This document shows positions 8,380 to 18,950 of a stretch of DNA of 64,000 nucleotides, piece after piece. Source of the stretch: Planctomycetaceae bacterium (GTDB lineage: Bacteria > Planctomycetota > Planctomycetia > Planctomycetales > Planctomycetaceae). The notes under the pieces are model-generated. The model saw only the letters and a program-made list of their open reading frames with translations, made no database searches and had not been told where the DNA came from. The stretch's first letter is position 1, and each line of letters opens with the position of its first letter. The translations under genes and the position numbers were made by a program. The stretch covers positions 4,682,001-4,746,000 of the forward strand of contig CP051247.1 of NCBI GenBank assembly GCA_017795105.1, given 5' to 3'.

Positions 8380-9450
8380 ATGAGCAGCTCTGGATTTACG
8401 CCCGAACCGATCAACCTGGATGCTCAGAGCAAATCCAAGGAAGCTCAGGCCATTAAAGGGCTCGTGAACGCTTCGGCTCGAATGCGGGAAGAGATCGGCA
8501 AAGTCATCGTCGGGCAGCACGATGTCGTTGAGCAGCTATTGATCGCCCTGTTGTGTCGCGGCCATTGCCTGCTGGTGGGCGTACCGGGACTGGCCAAGAC
8601 GCTGCTCGTCAGCACCGTGGCTCAACTGCTGCATCTCTCTTTCCGCCGCATTCAGTTCACGCCCGACCTGATGCCCTCGGATATCACCGGAACCGACATC
8701 CTGCAGGACGACTTGGAAACGGGTCGCAAGCAGTTCCAGTTCATGCCAGGCCCGTTGTTCTCACACATCGTGCTGGCCGATGAAATCAACCGAACGCCGC
8801 CCAAAACGCAGGCGGCTCTGCTGGAAGCGATGCAGGAGCGGCACGTCACGGTTGGTTCGAGCACCTACCGTCTGCCGGCTCCCTTCTTTGTACTAGCGAC
8901 ACAGAACCCGATCGAGCAGGAAGGGACCTATCCGCTGCCGGAAGCTCAGCTCGACCGATTCATGTTCAATACGATCGTGAAGTATCCGACGGCATCGGAA
9001 GAACTCGAGATTTTGATGCGGACCACAGCCGATGCTCCACCGAAGTTGAACCCGATTCTCAACGACAAGCAGATTCTCGCCCTGCAGGATGTCGTACGGA
9101 AAGTTCCGGTCGCCGAGCATGTCTTCATGTATGCTCGCGATCTGGCCCGAGCGACGCGGCCGACGGAATCAGAAGCCTCTCCATTCGTGAAAGAGTATCT
9201 CAGCTGGGGAGCCGGTCCGCGGGCAGGGCAGAACCTGATTATGGGAGCCAAGGCCCGCGCCCTGCTGCACGGCCGCTTCCACGCGACCACCGAAGACGTC
9301 CGGGCCGTCGCCCATCCCGTGCTTCGCCATCGAATTGTGACCACCTTCCAGGCCGACAGCGAGGGCATCAACGCCGATGACGTCATCTCGAAACTGCTGA
9401 AGGAAGTCCGCATGCCGCTGGAAAAACTGTCGGAGAAAGCAGTGACGTAG
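8380..9450 (+). CDS. MoxR-family AAA+ ATPase
   Basis: The product is 356 residues from ATG 8380. The Walker A variant typical of MoxR (GVPGLAKT) ends at Lys73, and Walker B with sensor (VLADEINR) includes Asp134. A QNPIEQEGTYPLPEAQLDRF segment follows, as in the family. MoxR proteins are chaperone-like ATPases that usually act with VWA-domain partners. No DUF58 or VWA gene follows here, so its partner must be elsewhere or one of the downstream membrane proteins. An upstream in-frame ATG at 8305 has a GAGG box at 8292-8295 and would add 25 residues. I chose 8380 because it already leaves a long N-terminus. Confidence 0.9.
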   Translation: MSSSGFTPEPINLDAQSKSKEAQAIKGLVNASARMREEIGKVIVGQHDVVEQLLIALLCRGHCLLVGVPGLAKTLLVSTVAQLLHLSFRRIQFTPDLMPSDITGTDILQDDLETGRKQFQFMPGPLFSHIVLADEINRTPPKTQAALLEAMQERHVTVGSSTYRLPAPFFVLATQNPIEQEGTYPLPEAQLDRFMFNTIVKYPTASEELEILMRTTADAPPKLNPILNDKQILALQDVVRKVPVAEHVFMYARDLARATRPTESEASPFVKEYLSWGAGPRAGQNLIMGAKARALLHGRFHATTEDVRAVAHPVLRHRIVTTFQADSEGINADDVISKLLKEVRMPLEKLSEKAVT

Positions 9451-9478
9451 TCAAACCAAGGGACAGGAGTACCAACTG

Positions 9479-9883
9479 ATGCCCCGCGCGATCCCAATTG
9501 AGATCTCGACCTTCCGATGGCTCCTGACCTCTGGTGGATTGCCGTTGCTCGTGACAGGTCTCGTGCTCGCGAATCTGGCGTTGTACTGCTGGTTCTTCCC
9601 GCACAGAAAACTCAGTCTGCTGACTGCGATCTTTTCCGTTGTCCCGGCCATACTTGGAATCATCGTCGTGTTCCTGGCCGCGATGGACTTTCAGTCATTA
9701 GCCTCTGCTTCTACGGCTCCAAAGCCGAGAGTCATCGCCGAATTGGTCGGACGGACGTTCTCTTACGCGTTCTGCGGAACACTCGGCTCCACAATCGCGA
9801 TGCTGACATCAATCACCGCCCTCCGCCGCTCCTTCCTAATCCGAAACGTCAGTGAGGGACCGAAGGTATCGGAAATCCGGTGA
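9479..9883 (+). CDS. Small integral membrane protein, tandem paralogue 1
   Basis: The 134-residue protein has about three hydrophobic segments (roughly residues 15-38, 45-70 and 90-115) and an internal FFPHRKLSLL turn. It is clearly related to the next gene, sharing ITSGG/LTSGG, FPHR-LSLL and a C-terminal block YAFCGTLGSTIAMLTSI. The function is unknown. It starts 28 nt after moxR and may be co-transcribed with it. The last codons (RNVSEGPK) are encoded inside a repeat that also occurs without a gene at 10602-10704. Confidence 0.6.
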   Translation: MPRAIPIEISTFRWLLTSGGLPLLVTGLVLANLALYCWFFPHRKLSLLTAIFSVVPAILGIIVVFLAAMDFQSLASASTAPKPRVIAELVGRTFSYAFCGTLGSTIAMLTSITALRRSFLIRNVSEGPKVSEIR

Positions 9884-9938
9884 CTCGCTTTAGCACCATG
9901 CCGTGATGCACTGCTGGGCAAGCCAGCAGTGGTACCCT
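9835..9938 (+). repeat. About 100-bp dispersed repeat with hairpin, copy 1
   Basis: This unit starts in the last codons of the first membrane paralogue and ends in a hairpin: 9909-9917 pairs with 9923-9931 (CACTGCTGG with CCAGCAGTG) around a 5-nt loop. Copies 2 and 3 are at 10305-10407 and 10602-10704. Copies 1 and 3 are almost identical through the TCGGAAATCCGGTGACTCGC part. Confidence 0.85.
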
Positions 9939-10304
9939 AGGGAAGATTTCAGTCAGGGATGAACCGATGCCAAGTCCGATTTCGAATACGTTATGGCTCA
10001 TCACATCAGGCGGTATGCCGCTCCTGGTCTTGGGCATTATTCTGGCGAACGTTTCGCTCGTGTTCTGGATCTTTCCCCATCGAACGCTCAGCCTGCTGGC
10101 CGCGATTCTATCGGTCTTGCCGGCAGTTCTGGCCATGTTTGTGTTATGCACCGCTGTGGATGAGGTCTCCTCGATCAACATGCCTAACACATCTCGCATG
10201 CAAATCAGCGAGTTCGTGGGCGAGACGGTTTCCTACGCGTTCTGCGGAACACTCGGCTCCACGATCGCGATGCTGACATCAATCGCCGCCCTCCGCCGCT
10301 CCTT

Positions 10305-10408
<104 letters not shown>

Positions 10409-10445
10409 TGGAACGGCGCAGTCTATCAAGCCAGAGCGCTATGGT

Positions 10446-10574
10446 GGGTAGCCCCGGTTGATTCAACCGGGGTGGCGAAGCCACAGGAGGTTATTCCCGT
10501 CGCGCATCACAAGGCGCCGTTCCGACCTCTTGCCGACTGCGTCGGGCCCGGTAGCGGAGCAACCGGGGCTACCC
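10446..10574. repeat. REPIN-like element with inverted ends, copy 1
   Basis: The 129-bp non-coding element is bounded by perfect 15-bp inverted ends, GGGTAGCCCCGGTTG (10446-10460) and its complement (10560-10574). Each end folds again: CCCCGGTTG-ATT-CAACCGGGG and GTGGC-GAA-GCCAC on the left, CCGAC-TGC-GTCGG on the right. A second copy lies inverted at 40684-40816. Paired hairpins in opposite orientation are the REPIN arrangement. No transposase is encoded, so it would need one in trans. Confidence 0.82.
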
Positions 10575-10601
10575 ACTGTCTGCCTCGCTCCGCCTTCCCA
10601 T

Positions 10602-10705
<104 letters not shown>

Positions 10706-10730
10706 ACTCGTAATACGATACAGCACACGA

Positions 10731-10768
10731 AAAAAGCCCGGCGGAACGTTGTTCCGCGCGGGCTTTTG
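10731..10768. terminator. Bidirectional terminator next to cysK
   Basis: A GC-rich stem (AGCCCGGCGGAAC with GTTCCGCGCGGGCT) has an A-run before it and a T-run after it, so it can work on both strands. On the minus strand it lies just after the cysK stop codon. Confidence 0.85.
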
Positions 10769-10787
10769 TTTGCTTGATCCGCTCCGC

Positions 10788-11720
<933 letters not shown>

Positions 11721-11913
11721 TGTCGTTCCTCCATGGATTAGCCGTAAGTGCGGACGGTCCGAGTCTTAATCTGCATTCCTTGCAGCCTGCGCGGACGCTC
11801 ATCGCATCAATCGAAGTATCAGCGGATGTTCGGATTATCGGCATAATCAGCAGAAAAGGCAAATCTTTTCCAGATTTGCAGCCTGCTTCCGTTCACTACT
11901 CGCCGTCGAACGA

Positions 11914-13662
11914 TTACTGCCGAACGCGGCGGTAAGGCTGAGCAGCCGAGAAATCGGTCGGCGTTGTTTCGGAACGATCCTCAACCCGCAGCTCCCGTTT
12001 GATGGTCGGAGCGGCATAGGCCTGAGGAGGCGTGACCATTTCGGTTGGGATGAACTCCGTAGCGGCTGGACTGGAGTTGGCGACCACGGTTTGGGCGGAA
12101 CCGAGTTCCCCGGTCAGATCGGCCAGCAGTCGCGGAGTTGCCGAGGGAATGACGACGACCTGCGGCTGTCCCGGATTCTGCGGGTTCTCGATGATGATCG
12201 TCAGCTTGGCCCCCTGAGCGGCCTGCAGGGCCTGCAAAGTCGCCGGTTCCATCGCTGCCGGAGCAGCAGTCGGTGTAATGGAAACCGGAGCGGCTGCGGC
12301 GGTTTCAAACGGGCCCGGAGCCTGCGGAGCCGTCGGTGCGGCTTCGGGCATGGCCGGGACGCTGGCGTCGGTTTGAACCAGGATCTGGCTGTCCCCGGCC
12401 GGAGTCTGACGGCGAATCGTGTGAGCCAGTCCGCATCCTTCGAGCAGTTCAACAACCGGCTGCAGTCCGGCGTAGAGGCCCCGTTTCTCTTTTGGATCGG
12501 CAGCGATACAGACGCCGACGACTTCGTTATCTTCGTTGAACAGTCCGCCGCCGGAGCGTCCCTGAACGGGGACACCGGTGCATTCAATGTTGTCCGGGCC
12601 GGTGTAACGGTTCAGTGCAGTCACCGAAAGGGTTTCCACGGTCGGATTCTGACCGCCGCTGCAGCCGACGCTAATCACCGAGTCGCCTTCCGAAAGTTTC
12701 GAAGGAACCTGAGCCAGTCGGGCAACCGGCAGGGCTCCATCGGTCGGAAGCGAGATGAGTCCGACATCGGCGTCGAGGTCGTATTTGACCACGGTGCCGA
12801 CGAAGCTCTCGAAACGCTCGCCGACGAAAATGTCGATGTCGATCTTTGAAGCTTCGGTTACGTTGCGGAAGATGTGGCCGCAGGTCAGAACATAAGTGAC
12901 TCCGGGTCGGGAATCGATCACAGTGCCAGAGCCGTAGTTGATTCCCTTTTCGTCGCGAATCCGGATGCGGACATTGGCGGCTCGGGAATCGATATGCGGC
13001 GTCGGCTTGGTCACGTTCTCGCGTTCGTCAAACTGGGCACGGATGACGGGGGCACTTGGGTCAGCGGTTGTGGAGTTGCCGGCGAGAATCGTATCAGCGG
13101 GGAATGGTTCCGGGTTTGAAGGGGGCTGCCGTGGAGTCGCAGGAGTGGACGGCTGAGCGACGGGGGCGGCTGGTGTTGTCTGCGGCTGCGAGCTGGGGAA
13201 GGGCGAAGGGGTTCCCAGTCGCGGCTGCTCATATCCCGTGTTTCCCCGTCCGACGACGTTTTGAGGTGATGGCTGGGACGATGTGTTGGCCATCAATTGC
13301 TGCTGCGGGGGAGCAGAGGGAGTCGCGGCTGGCTTCGGGATCGAGGCCAGCATGCGTCTGAGCTGGCCTTCTGTTGTTCGACCGACTTCGCGGGCGACTT
13401 CTTTCCCGTTCACAACCAGGACGAAGGCCGGAATCGACGAGACGTTGTATTGTCGGGCCAGATTCGGGTTCTGATCGATATCGACGACCTTCACCGGGAA
13501 GCCTTCCCGCTCGAGCTTGTGCACGATCGGCTTCATCTGCTGGCAGGGGCCGCACCAGCTGGCTGAAAAATCGTAGAGAACGGCCTGCTGAGCAGAGGCC
13601 AGATTTGCGGTCGCCGACAGGCAGACGATCGCCAGCGCGATCTGTTGCGCGACAGTTTTCAT
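11914..13662 (-). CDS. Exported thioredoxin-trypsin-like protease fusion
   Basis: The 582-residue protein has a signal peptide (residues 1-24, ending at ASA). A thioredoxin domain follows with active site WCGPC (Cys37, Cys40) and a cis-Pro segment SIPAFV. A Pro/Gln/Ser-rich linker (about 110-220) leads to a trypsin-like domain with a complete triad: His263 in TCGHIF, Asp299 in DADVGLI and Ser370 in QGRSGGGLF. A second low-complexity Ala/Pro region makes up the last 170 residues. Both active sites look competent. I infer a periplasmic or envelope enzyme that reduces disulfides and cleaves the same substrates, possibly a quality-control factor. No cognate operon partner is adjacent. Confidence 0.85.
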   Translation of the reverse strand: MKTVAQQIALAIVCLSATANLASAQQAVLYDFSASWCGPCQQMKPIVHKLEREGFPVKVVDIDQNPNLARQYNVSSIPAFVLVVNGKEVAREVGRTTEGQLRRMLASIPKPAATPSAPPQQQLMANTSSQPSPQNVVGRGNTGYEQPRLGTPSPFPSSQPQTTPAAPVAQPSTPATPRQPPSNPEPFPADTILAGNSTTADPSAPVIRAQFDERENVTKPTPHIDSRAANVRIRIRDEKGINYGSGTVIDSRPGVTYVLTCGHIFRNVTEASKIDIDIFVGERFESFVGTVVKYDLDADVGLISLPTDGALPVARLAQVPSKLSEGDSVISVGCSGGQNPTVETLSVTALNRYTGPDNIECTGVPVQGRSGGGLFNEDNEVVGVCIAADPKEKRGLYAGLQPVVELLEGCGLAHTIRRQTPAGDSQILVQTDASVPAMPEAAPTAPQAPGPFETAAAAPVSITPTAAPAAMEPATLQALQAAQGAKLTIIIENPQNPGQPQVVVIPSATPRLLADLTGELGSAQTVVANSSPAATEFIPTEMVTPPQAYAAPTIKRELRVEDRSETTPTDFSAAQPYRRVRQ

Positions 13663-14202
13663 AAGTCTCTCCGGGAATCCATTCGCCAGGAGTGGCAGAC
13701 GTGGGTTTCGTCACAAAGACAGGAACGAAGAAGCAACAGTCCTCAGAAGAAAAATGAGGCTTCTCGAAGTGATGTCCTGATGATTTCGGGTCTGGTCAAC
13801 ACAGCACCGATGATCCATCACCGGCGTGTAATCTTTACATCTCCGCGGCGGACACTATTACAATTCGCCAGATGCGGAAAGGGGAATTTGTAATTCCGAC
13901 AAACAGCCGTAGAATACATAACTCCCTGCAGTGAAACGTGTTGTTACCGAATCGACGAAAATTGTGGTTTCGTTTTTTTCGGAACACGAGGTAAGTATGC
14001 AGACCCGATGCCGAAGCATTGTGAATTGCATCTGCCGGAAAGTTTCTTCCGGAAATCGCCGGCAAAATCCTGTTCGGCAGCAGGCTTCTGCGGTAGGATG
14101 CATCAATCCTTCCTGAAATGTCCGTGGCAAACCACGCGATCCACCGAACTATCCTGCCCCGTTTGCCACTTCAGCCCCCGAAAGAGATATGGAGTCGATG
14201 CT
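13663..14202. other. 540-nt gene-free divergent region
   Basis: The region lies between the divergent starts of the thioredoxin-protease gene and the lipoprotein gene. I see no convincing gene; short frames here have poor composition. It holds a small inverted repeat CCGGAA-N6-TTCCGG (14035-14052), and a TAGAAT around 13912 could be a -10 box, but it has no good -35 partner. It presumably carries both promoters. Confidence 0.4.
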
Positions 14203-14901
14203 GTGCAGAGCATCTTTACATTCCCACGTGGAATTTTTTGCAACGCATTCCTGACCTTCGCCGTGCTGTTTGCCCTCAGCGGCTGTAGTGACAGCGAGCA
14301 GATTCGGACTTACGAGACCCGTAAGCCCGACGATGTTTACGCGGAGAATCATGTGGAAGGGAGCAAGCCGCCAGAACGCGTCGCTCCGCCGATGATGTCT
14401 GCGCCTTCGACCGAAACGGTCGGCGAACCGGCCCGGATGTTCGGAGCCATGGTCCGCGTTGGCGATCAGACCTGGTTCTATAAACTGACCGGACCGGTCG
14501 ACGAGGTGAATGAACTCGTCCCTCAGCTTCGCGAATACGTGGTGTCCATGAAATATGAGAACGGACAGCCCGTGCTCACGAAGCCCGAAGGGTGGGAACA
14601 GTTGCCGGGCAATCAGTTCCGGTACGCCACAATGAAGATTCCCGCCGAATCGGGCGATTTGGAGATGTCGATTTCGCCTCTGCCGAGCAGTGAAGAAGAA
14701 GTTCTGGCCGCTGTGGCGAATATCAATCGCTGGCGAGGACAGCTGGGACTGGGGGAGATTAAGTCGACCGATATCGAATCTGCCGGGGACGACCCGACGC
14801 TCGAGATTTCCAAGGCGACTCAGGACGGACGGACAATCTATTTTGTCAATCTCGTCGGCGAGCAGCAGGCGACGGGAATGCGTCCTCCCTTTGCCGGATA
14901 A
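14203..14901 (+). CDS. Lipoprotein of unknown function
   Basis: I chose the GTG start at 14203 because it has a GGAG box eight nt upstream and gives a clean lipoprotein signal with lipobox LSGC (Cys28). The longer upstream frame to 14008 has no signal-like start. The mature part (about 205 residues) has no cysteines that suggest a metal site. It contains a segment, WFYKLTGPVDEVNELVPQL, that resembles planctomycete lipoproteins of unknown role. It lies 173 nt before the cytochrome c maturation gene on the same strand, so a link with that system is possible but not shown. Confidence 0.72.
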   Translation: MQSIFTFPRGIFCNAFLTFAVLFALSGCSDSEQIRTYETRKPDDVYAENHVEGSKPPERVAPPMMSAPSTETVGEPARMFGAMVRVGDQTWFYKLTGPVDEVNELVPQLREYVVSMKYENGQPVLTKPEGWEQLPGNQFRYATMKIPAESGDLEMSISPLPSSEEEVLAAVANINRWRGQLGLGEIKSTDIESAGDDPTLEISKATQDGRTIYFVNLVGEQQATGMRPPFAG

Positions 14902-15074
14902 TCCGAAACAGGCGTTCGACCCACCGAGATCCTCGATCAGGGGAAAGTTCGGCGGAGTTGTCGCAGATGAGCGAAATACAATCCCGCGGCGAGAACGCGG
15001 CTCCTTATAATAGCCTGAATTGAATGCCTGAATTCGGCGGCATTCACTCGATCAATCGGAACTGGAAGAGATCC

Positions 15075-18000
15075 ATGGCCAGCGTACAGGACAGAACCGA
15101 ATCGTCAGAAGACAAGAGAGTCCGACCAGTGAACAGCGAATCGCTGGCGTTTCTCCGCCCACTGGCCTCTCTCAAATTGAGTGTGGTCCTGTTCGCCCTG
15201 GGGATCTTTCTCGTTCTGGCCGGAACTCTGGCCCAGTCGCACAAAGATATCTGGGATGTCGTGCACGGCTACTTCCGCTGCTGGATGGCCTGGATTGAGT
15301 TTCAGGTATTCTTCCCCAAGTCGTGGGCTCCACAGTTTCAGGACGTGAAGGGAGGCTTCTGGTTTCCCGGAGGCTGGACCATCGGCGGCCTGATGACGCT
15401 GAATCTCCTGGCTGCACATGCCCTGCGGTTCAAAGTGCAGGCGAAAGGATCCCGGCTTCTGTGGGGAAGCGTTGTTACGTTGATCGGGATCGCTCTGACC
15501 TGGGCGGTGATTGTCTTCGGAACCGAACGCGATTCGGTCTACGAAACCGCCAGCATCGACTGGTCCAAATACTGGAACCTGATGTGTTTCAGTTTGTTCA
15601 TTCCCGCTATTGGCTGTGGGATTGCTGCCAGTAAGCACGCCGGGGACGCCGCAAAAAAGGTCGAGTTCTACACCTACTCCATCCTCTCGCTGCTGTTTCT
15701 GGGAACGGGATGTTTTCTGGTCGCCGGCGGAGAATCGGTCCGTCTCGACAACTCGTCGATGCGAATCCTGTGGCAGTTGATTCAGGCCACTTTTGCCGGC
15801 GGGGTGCTGCTCGGCGGCTGCCTGCTCCTGTTCAAGAAGCGAGCTGGAATTGTGCTCCTCCATGCCGGCGTGCTGATGATCATGGCCAACGAAGTCGTGG
15901 TCTACTCGCTGCATGAAGAAGGGAACATGATTCTCTTCGAAGGCGAAACGACGAACTTCGTTCAGGATATTCGTTCGACCGAACTGGCTGTGGTCGATCG
16001 TTCCGCAGCTGACAAAGACGTTCAGACCGTTGTGCCGTCCTCATTGTTGAAGAATCGAGCCGGAAACGAAGAACTGCTCCGCAACGAACAGTTGCCGTTT
16101 GCCTTGCGAGTCCGTGAGTTCCACCAGAATGCCGACTTGAAACCGAGGAAAGAGGGAGACGAAAACCCGGCCGATTTCGGGTTGGGGAAGACGCATACCA
16201 TCGAGCCGCTTGCCGGGACCACCGGGACCGACAGCAACGCCGACTACCCGGCTGCGTATGTCGATGTTGTGGATTCGGAATCGGGCGAGACCATTCATAC
16301 GCTGCTTGTTTCAGCTCTCGCCAGTGCGGTTGAACGTCAGGACACAATCGAAATTGGCGACAGGTCCTACGAAGTCTCGCTGCGATTCAAACGAGTCTAC
16401 AAACCGTACTCGATGCACCTGATCGATGTTCGGAAGGACGACTACGTCGGAACGAACACGCCCCGCAATTACTCCTCCGAAGTTCGTCTGGTGGACAAGA
16501 CACGGAACGAAGATCGGAAGATCAGGATCTGGATGAACAATCCGCTGCGGTTCGCGGGAGAAACGTTCTACCAGAGTGGGTTCAACCAGCTTCCCCGCGG
16601 CGAAATGACAACGCTGCAGGTCGTGACCAACGAAGGCTGGATGATTCCCTATCTCGCCTGCATGATTGTCGCCATCGGCATGCTGTATCAGTTCGGCGTG
16701 AGTCTGATGCGATTCCTCAATCGTCTCGCGACAGGCAAAATCGGCGGGCATGCACTCGATACGCCCGAGTCGATTAAGGAATTCGATCCAGTCGGCTTTG
16801 CGTTCAATGTCGTTCCAGCGGTCCTGCTGCTTGGCGTTTGTGGCTACTGGCTTCTCAGTCTCGCAAAGGTGCCGCAAGCGACGGGAGAAGAATTCAACTA
16901 CTACGAATTTGGTAAGATCCCGGTTGTGTACGAAGGCCGCGTGAAGCCGATTGATACGCTGGTGCGGAATACGCTTCGCATTACCAGCAATCGCGAAACG
17001 ATTCGCATGGAAGAGAAAGAGGCGACGGACGACACTCCGGCTCAGGAGGCGGAAACGCTCGACGGAACCCAGTGGTTCCTGGAAATGATCGCCGGTTCGC
17101 GCAAGGCGCTGCAACGGCCGATCGTGAAGATTGATAACGACGAGCTGCTTTCAACACTCGGCCTCGAGCGTCGCAAGTCGCACCGTTACACGCTGGGCGA
17201 ACTCCAGCCGAAGCTGGCCGAACTGACCGCGGCAACGCGAGAGGCGCGGGAGCTCAATGAAAAGTCGCCGGGGTCGCTTTCGGTCTATCAGCGGAAGGTG
17301 CTCGAGTTCGAACGGAAGTTCGGAGCGATCGACATTCTGGCTGCCGCGTTCATCTCGCCGCAAATCGATATCGAAGGCGAGAACGTGACCGAACAGTTCA
17401 TGACGGCTCTGGCTCGTGCCCGTCAGCTCGATGAACGTCAACCGCCGCTGCTCGTTCCGCCCGTAGAAGAATCGATGGGCCCGGACGACGAAAGTCTTAA
17501 ACGCGACGAATGGGAAACCTATTCGAAGGCCTTCCTGAACGACATCATCTATCCCACGGCGTTCCAGGCCGAAGCCAACCCGTTCTCCGGCAAGTTCACG
17601 GAAATCATCAACGCCTATCAGGAAGGCGATGCGACAACCTTCAACAAGAAGGTTCGCGAGTATCAGTCGATGTTGAAGACCGAGAAGGTGGCCGATGTCG
17701 ATATGACTCGCGTCGCGTTCGAGACCCGGTTCAACAGCTTCGCACCGTTCTTCTATCCCGGCTTCCTGTATATCCTGGCCTTCGTGATCGCGGTCGCCAG
17801 CTGGCTGATGCCACGAACGATTCTTCCCGCCAACTGGGCGGCGGTCGGACTGATCGGACTTACGTTTGCCGTTCATACCTGGGCCATCTGGGCCCGCATG
17901 GAAATCTCGGGACGTCCGCCGGTAACGAACTTGTACTCGTCCGCCGTCTTCATCGGTTGGGCCGGGGTGCTGTTCGGCATCGTGATGGAGTTCATTTTCA

Positions 18001-18827
18001 AACGTGGTATCGGCAACGTGCTCGCGTCGGCGGCTGGATTTGCGTCTCTCTGGATTGCTCATGGCCTGGCCGGCGACGGAGACACATTCGTCGTGCTGCA
18101 GGCCGTGCTCGATACGCAGTTCTGGCTGAGCACCCACGTTGTGTGCGTCACGCTCGGCTACGCCGCGACGTTTGTTGCCGGGGCACTGGGGATCATCTAC
18201 ATCTGCCGCCGGAATCCGATTGCTCTGCTCGGCGTGTGTGGAGCCGTGGCTGCGGCGATCGGATTGCAGGGGACCGAAATCCCGGTGCTTGTCCGTAATA
18301 TCGGCCCCTTCCTGCTCGCGATTCCGGTAAGTCTCATCCCGATGCACTTCCTGTTCGGAGCCCCGCAGGTGTCTCTGTCGGAAGGCATGGAAAAGGCTCT
18401 GGCCCGGATGATTTACGGCACACTCTGCTTCGCACTCTGGTTCAGCTTTGTCGGAACCGTGCTCGGCGGACTCTGGGCCGACGATTCCTGGGGCCGCTTC
18501 TGGGGCTGGGATCCGAAGGAAAACGGGGCGCTGATCATTGTGCTCTGGAACGCTCTCGTGTTGCATGCTCGTTGGGACCGAATGATCGGCTCACGTGGCC
18601 TGGCCGTGCTCGCCGTGGCGGGTAACATCACGACCGCCTGGAGCTGGTTCGGCGTGAATGAGCTGGGCGTGGGCCTGCATTCCTACGGCTTTACCGAAGG
18701 GGTGCTGTTCAACCTGATGCTGTTCGTCTTCAGCCAGCTCACGCTGATCGTCATCGGCCTGTGGGGCAAGCCGGCCGATGAGAACACGCCTAAGGCCGAG
18801 CCGCAGACTCTGGCCGATTCGACGTAA
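15075..18827 (+). CDS. ResB-CcsA fusion, cytochrome c biogenesis
   Basis: The product is 1250 residues from ATG 15075, preceded by a GGAAGAG box. The N-terminal half (about 1-570) is ResB-like: membrane segments near 30-50 and 90-110, then a large periplasmic loop and the closing segment. A central hydrophilic stretch (about 620-880) follows. The C-terminal part (about 890-1235) is CcsA with many membrane segments and the haem-handling WWD motif in WGRFWGWDPKENGA. Together these form a System II haem lyase that attaches haem to apocytochromes outside the membrane. Fused forms occur in several phyla. The cytochrome-type protein at 22877 would be a plausible client. Confidence 0.9.
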   Translation: MASVQDRTESSEDKRVRPVNSESLAFLRPLASLKLSVVLFALGIFLVLAGTLAQSHKDIWDVVHGYFRCWMAWIEFQVFFPKSWAPQFQDVKGGFWFPGGWTIGGLMTLNLLAAHALRFKVQAKGSRLLWGSVVTLIGIALTWAVIVFGTERDSVYETASIDWSKYWNLMCFSLFIPAIGCGIAASKHAGDAAKKVEFYTYSILSLLFLGTGCFLVAGGESVRLDNSSMRILWQLIQATFAGGVLLGGCLLLFKKRAGIVLLHAGVLMIMANEVVVYSLHEEGNMILFEGETTNFVQDIRSTELAVVDRSAADKDVQTVVPSSLLKNRAGNEELLRNEQLPFALRVREFHQNADLKPRKEGDENPADFGLGKTHTIEPLAGTTGTDSNADYPAAYVDVVDSESGETIHTLLVSALASAVERQDTIEIGDRSYEVSLRFKRVYKPYSMHLIDVRKDDYVGTNTPRNYSSEVRLVDKTRNEDRKIRIWMNNPLRFAGETFYQSGFNQLPRGEMTTLQVVTNEGWMIPYLACMIVAIGMLYQFGVSLMRFLNRLATGKIGGHALDTPESIKEFDPVGFAFNVVPAVLLLGVCGYWLLSLAKVPQATGEEFNYYEFGKIPVVYEGRVKPIDTLVRNTLRITSNRETIRMEEKEATDDTPAQEAETLDGTQWFLEMIAGSRKALQRPIVKIDNDELLSTLGLERRKSHRYTLGELQPKLAELTAATREARELNEKSPGSLSVYQRKVLEFERKFGAIDILAAAFISPQIDIEGENVTEQFMTALARARQLDERQPPLLVPPVEESMGPDDESLKRDEWETYSKAFLNDIIYPTAFQAEANPFSGKFTEIINAYQEGDATTFNKKVREYQSMLKTEKVADVDMTRVAFETRFNSFAPFFYPGFLYILAFVIAVASWLMPRTILPANWAAVGLIGLTFAVHTWAIWARMEISGRPPVTNLYSSAVFIGWAGVLFGIVMEFIFKRGIGNVLASAAGFASLWIAHGLAGDGDTFVVLQAVLDTQFWLSTHVVCVTLGYAATFVAGALGIIYICRRNPIALLGVCGAVAAAIGLQGTEIPVLVRNIGPFLLAIPVSLIPMHFLFGAPQVSLSEGMEKALARMIYGTLCFALWFSFVGTVLGGLWADDSWGRFWGWDPKENGALIIVLWNALVLHARWDRMIGSRGLAVLAVAGNITTAWSWFGVNELGVGLHSYGFTEGVLFNLMLFVFSQLTLIVIGLWGKPADENTPKAEPQTLADST

Positions 18828-18880
18828 TTGGCACAATCGTTCCAAGTTCACTGATCGAACCGACCGATAGGTAGAATTGC

Positions 18881-18905
18881 GGAGCCGCGCGAACGACGCG
18901 GCTCC
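18881..18905 (+). terminator. Stem-loop after the ResB-CcsA gene
   Basis: A 9-bp perfect stem (GGAGCCGCG with CGCGGCTCC) has a 7-nt loop. There is no T-run, so it may be a weak terminator or an mRNA-end structure. Confidence 0.45.
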
Positions 18906-18950
18906 ACTCATCTGCCTCGCTGTCCATGCGTACGAGGAAGGAACCTCGCC

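Noticed and set aside
10446..10574. CRISPR array or tRNA-like structure in the hairpin-rich cysK upstream region
   Set aside because: The hairpins are not regularly spaced identical repeats with unique spacers, and no cloverleaf with a T-loop sequence can be formed.
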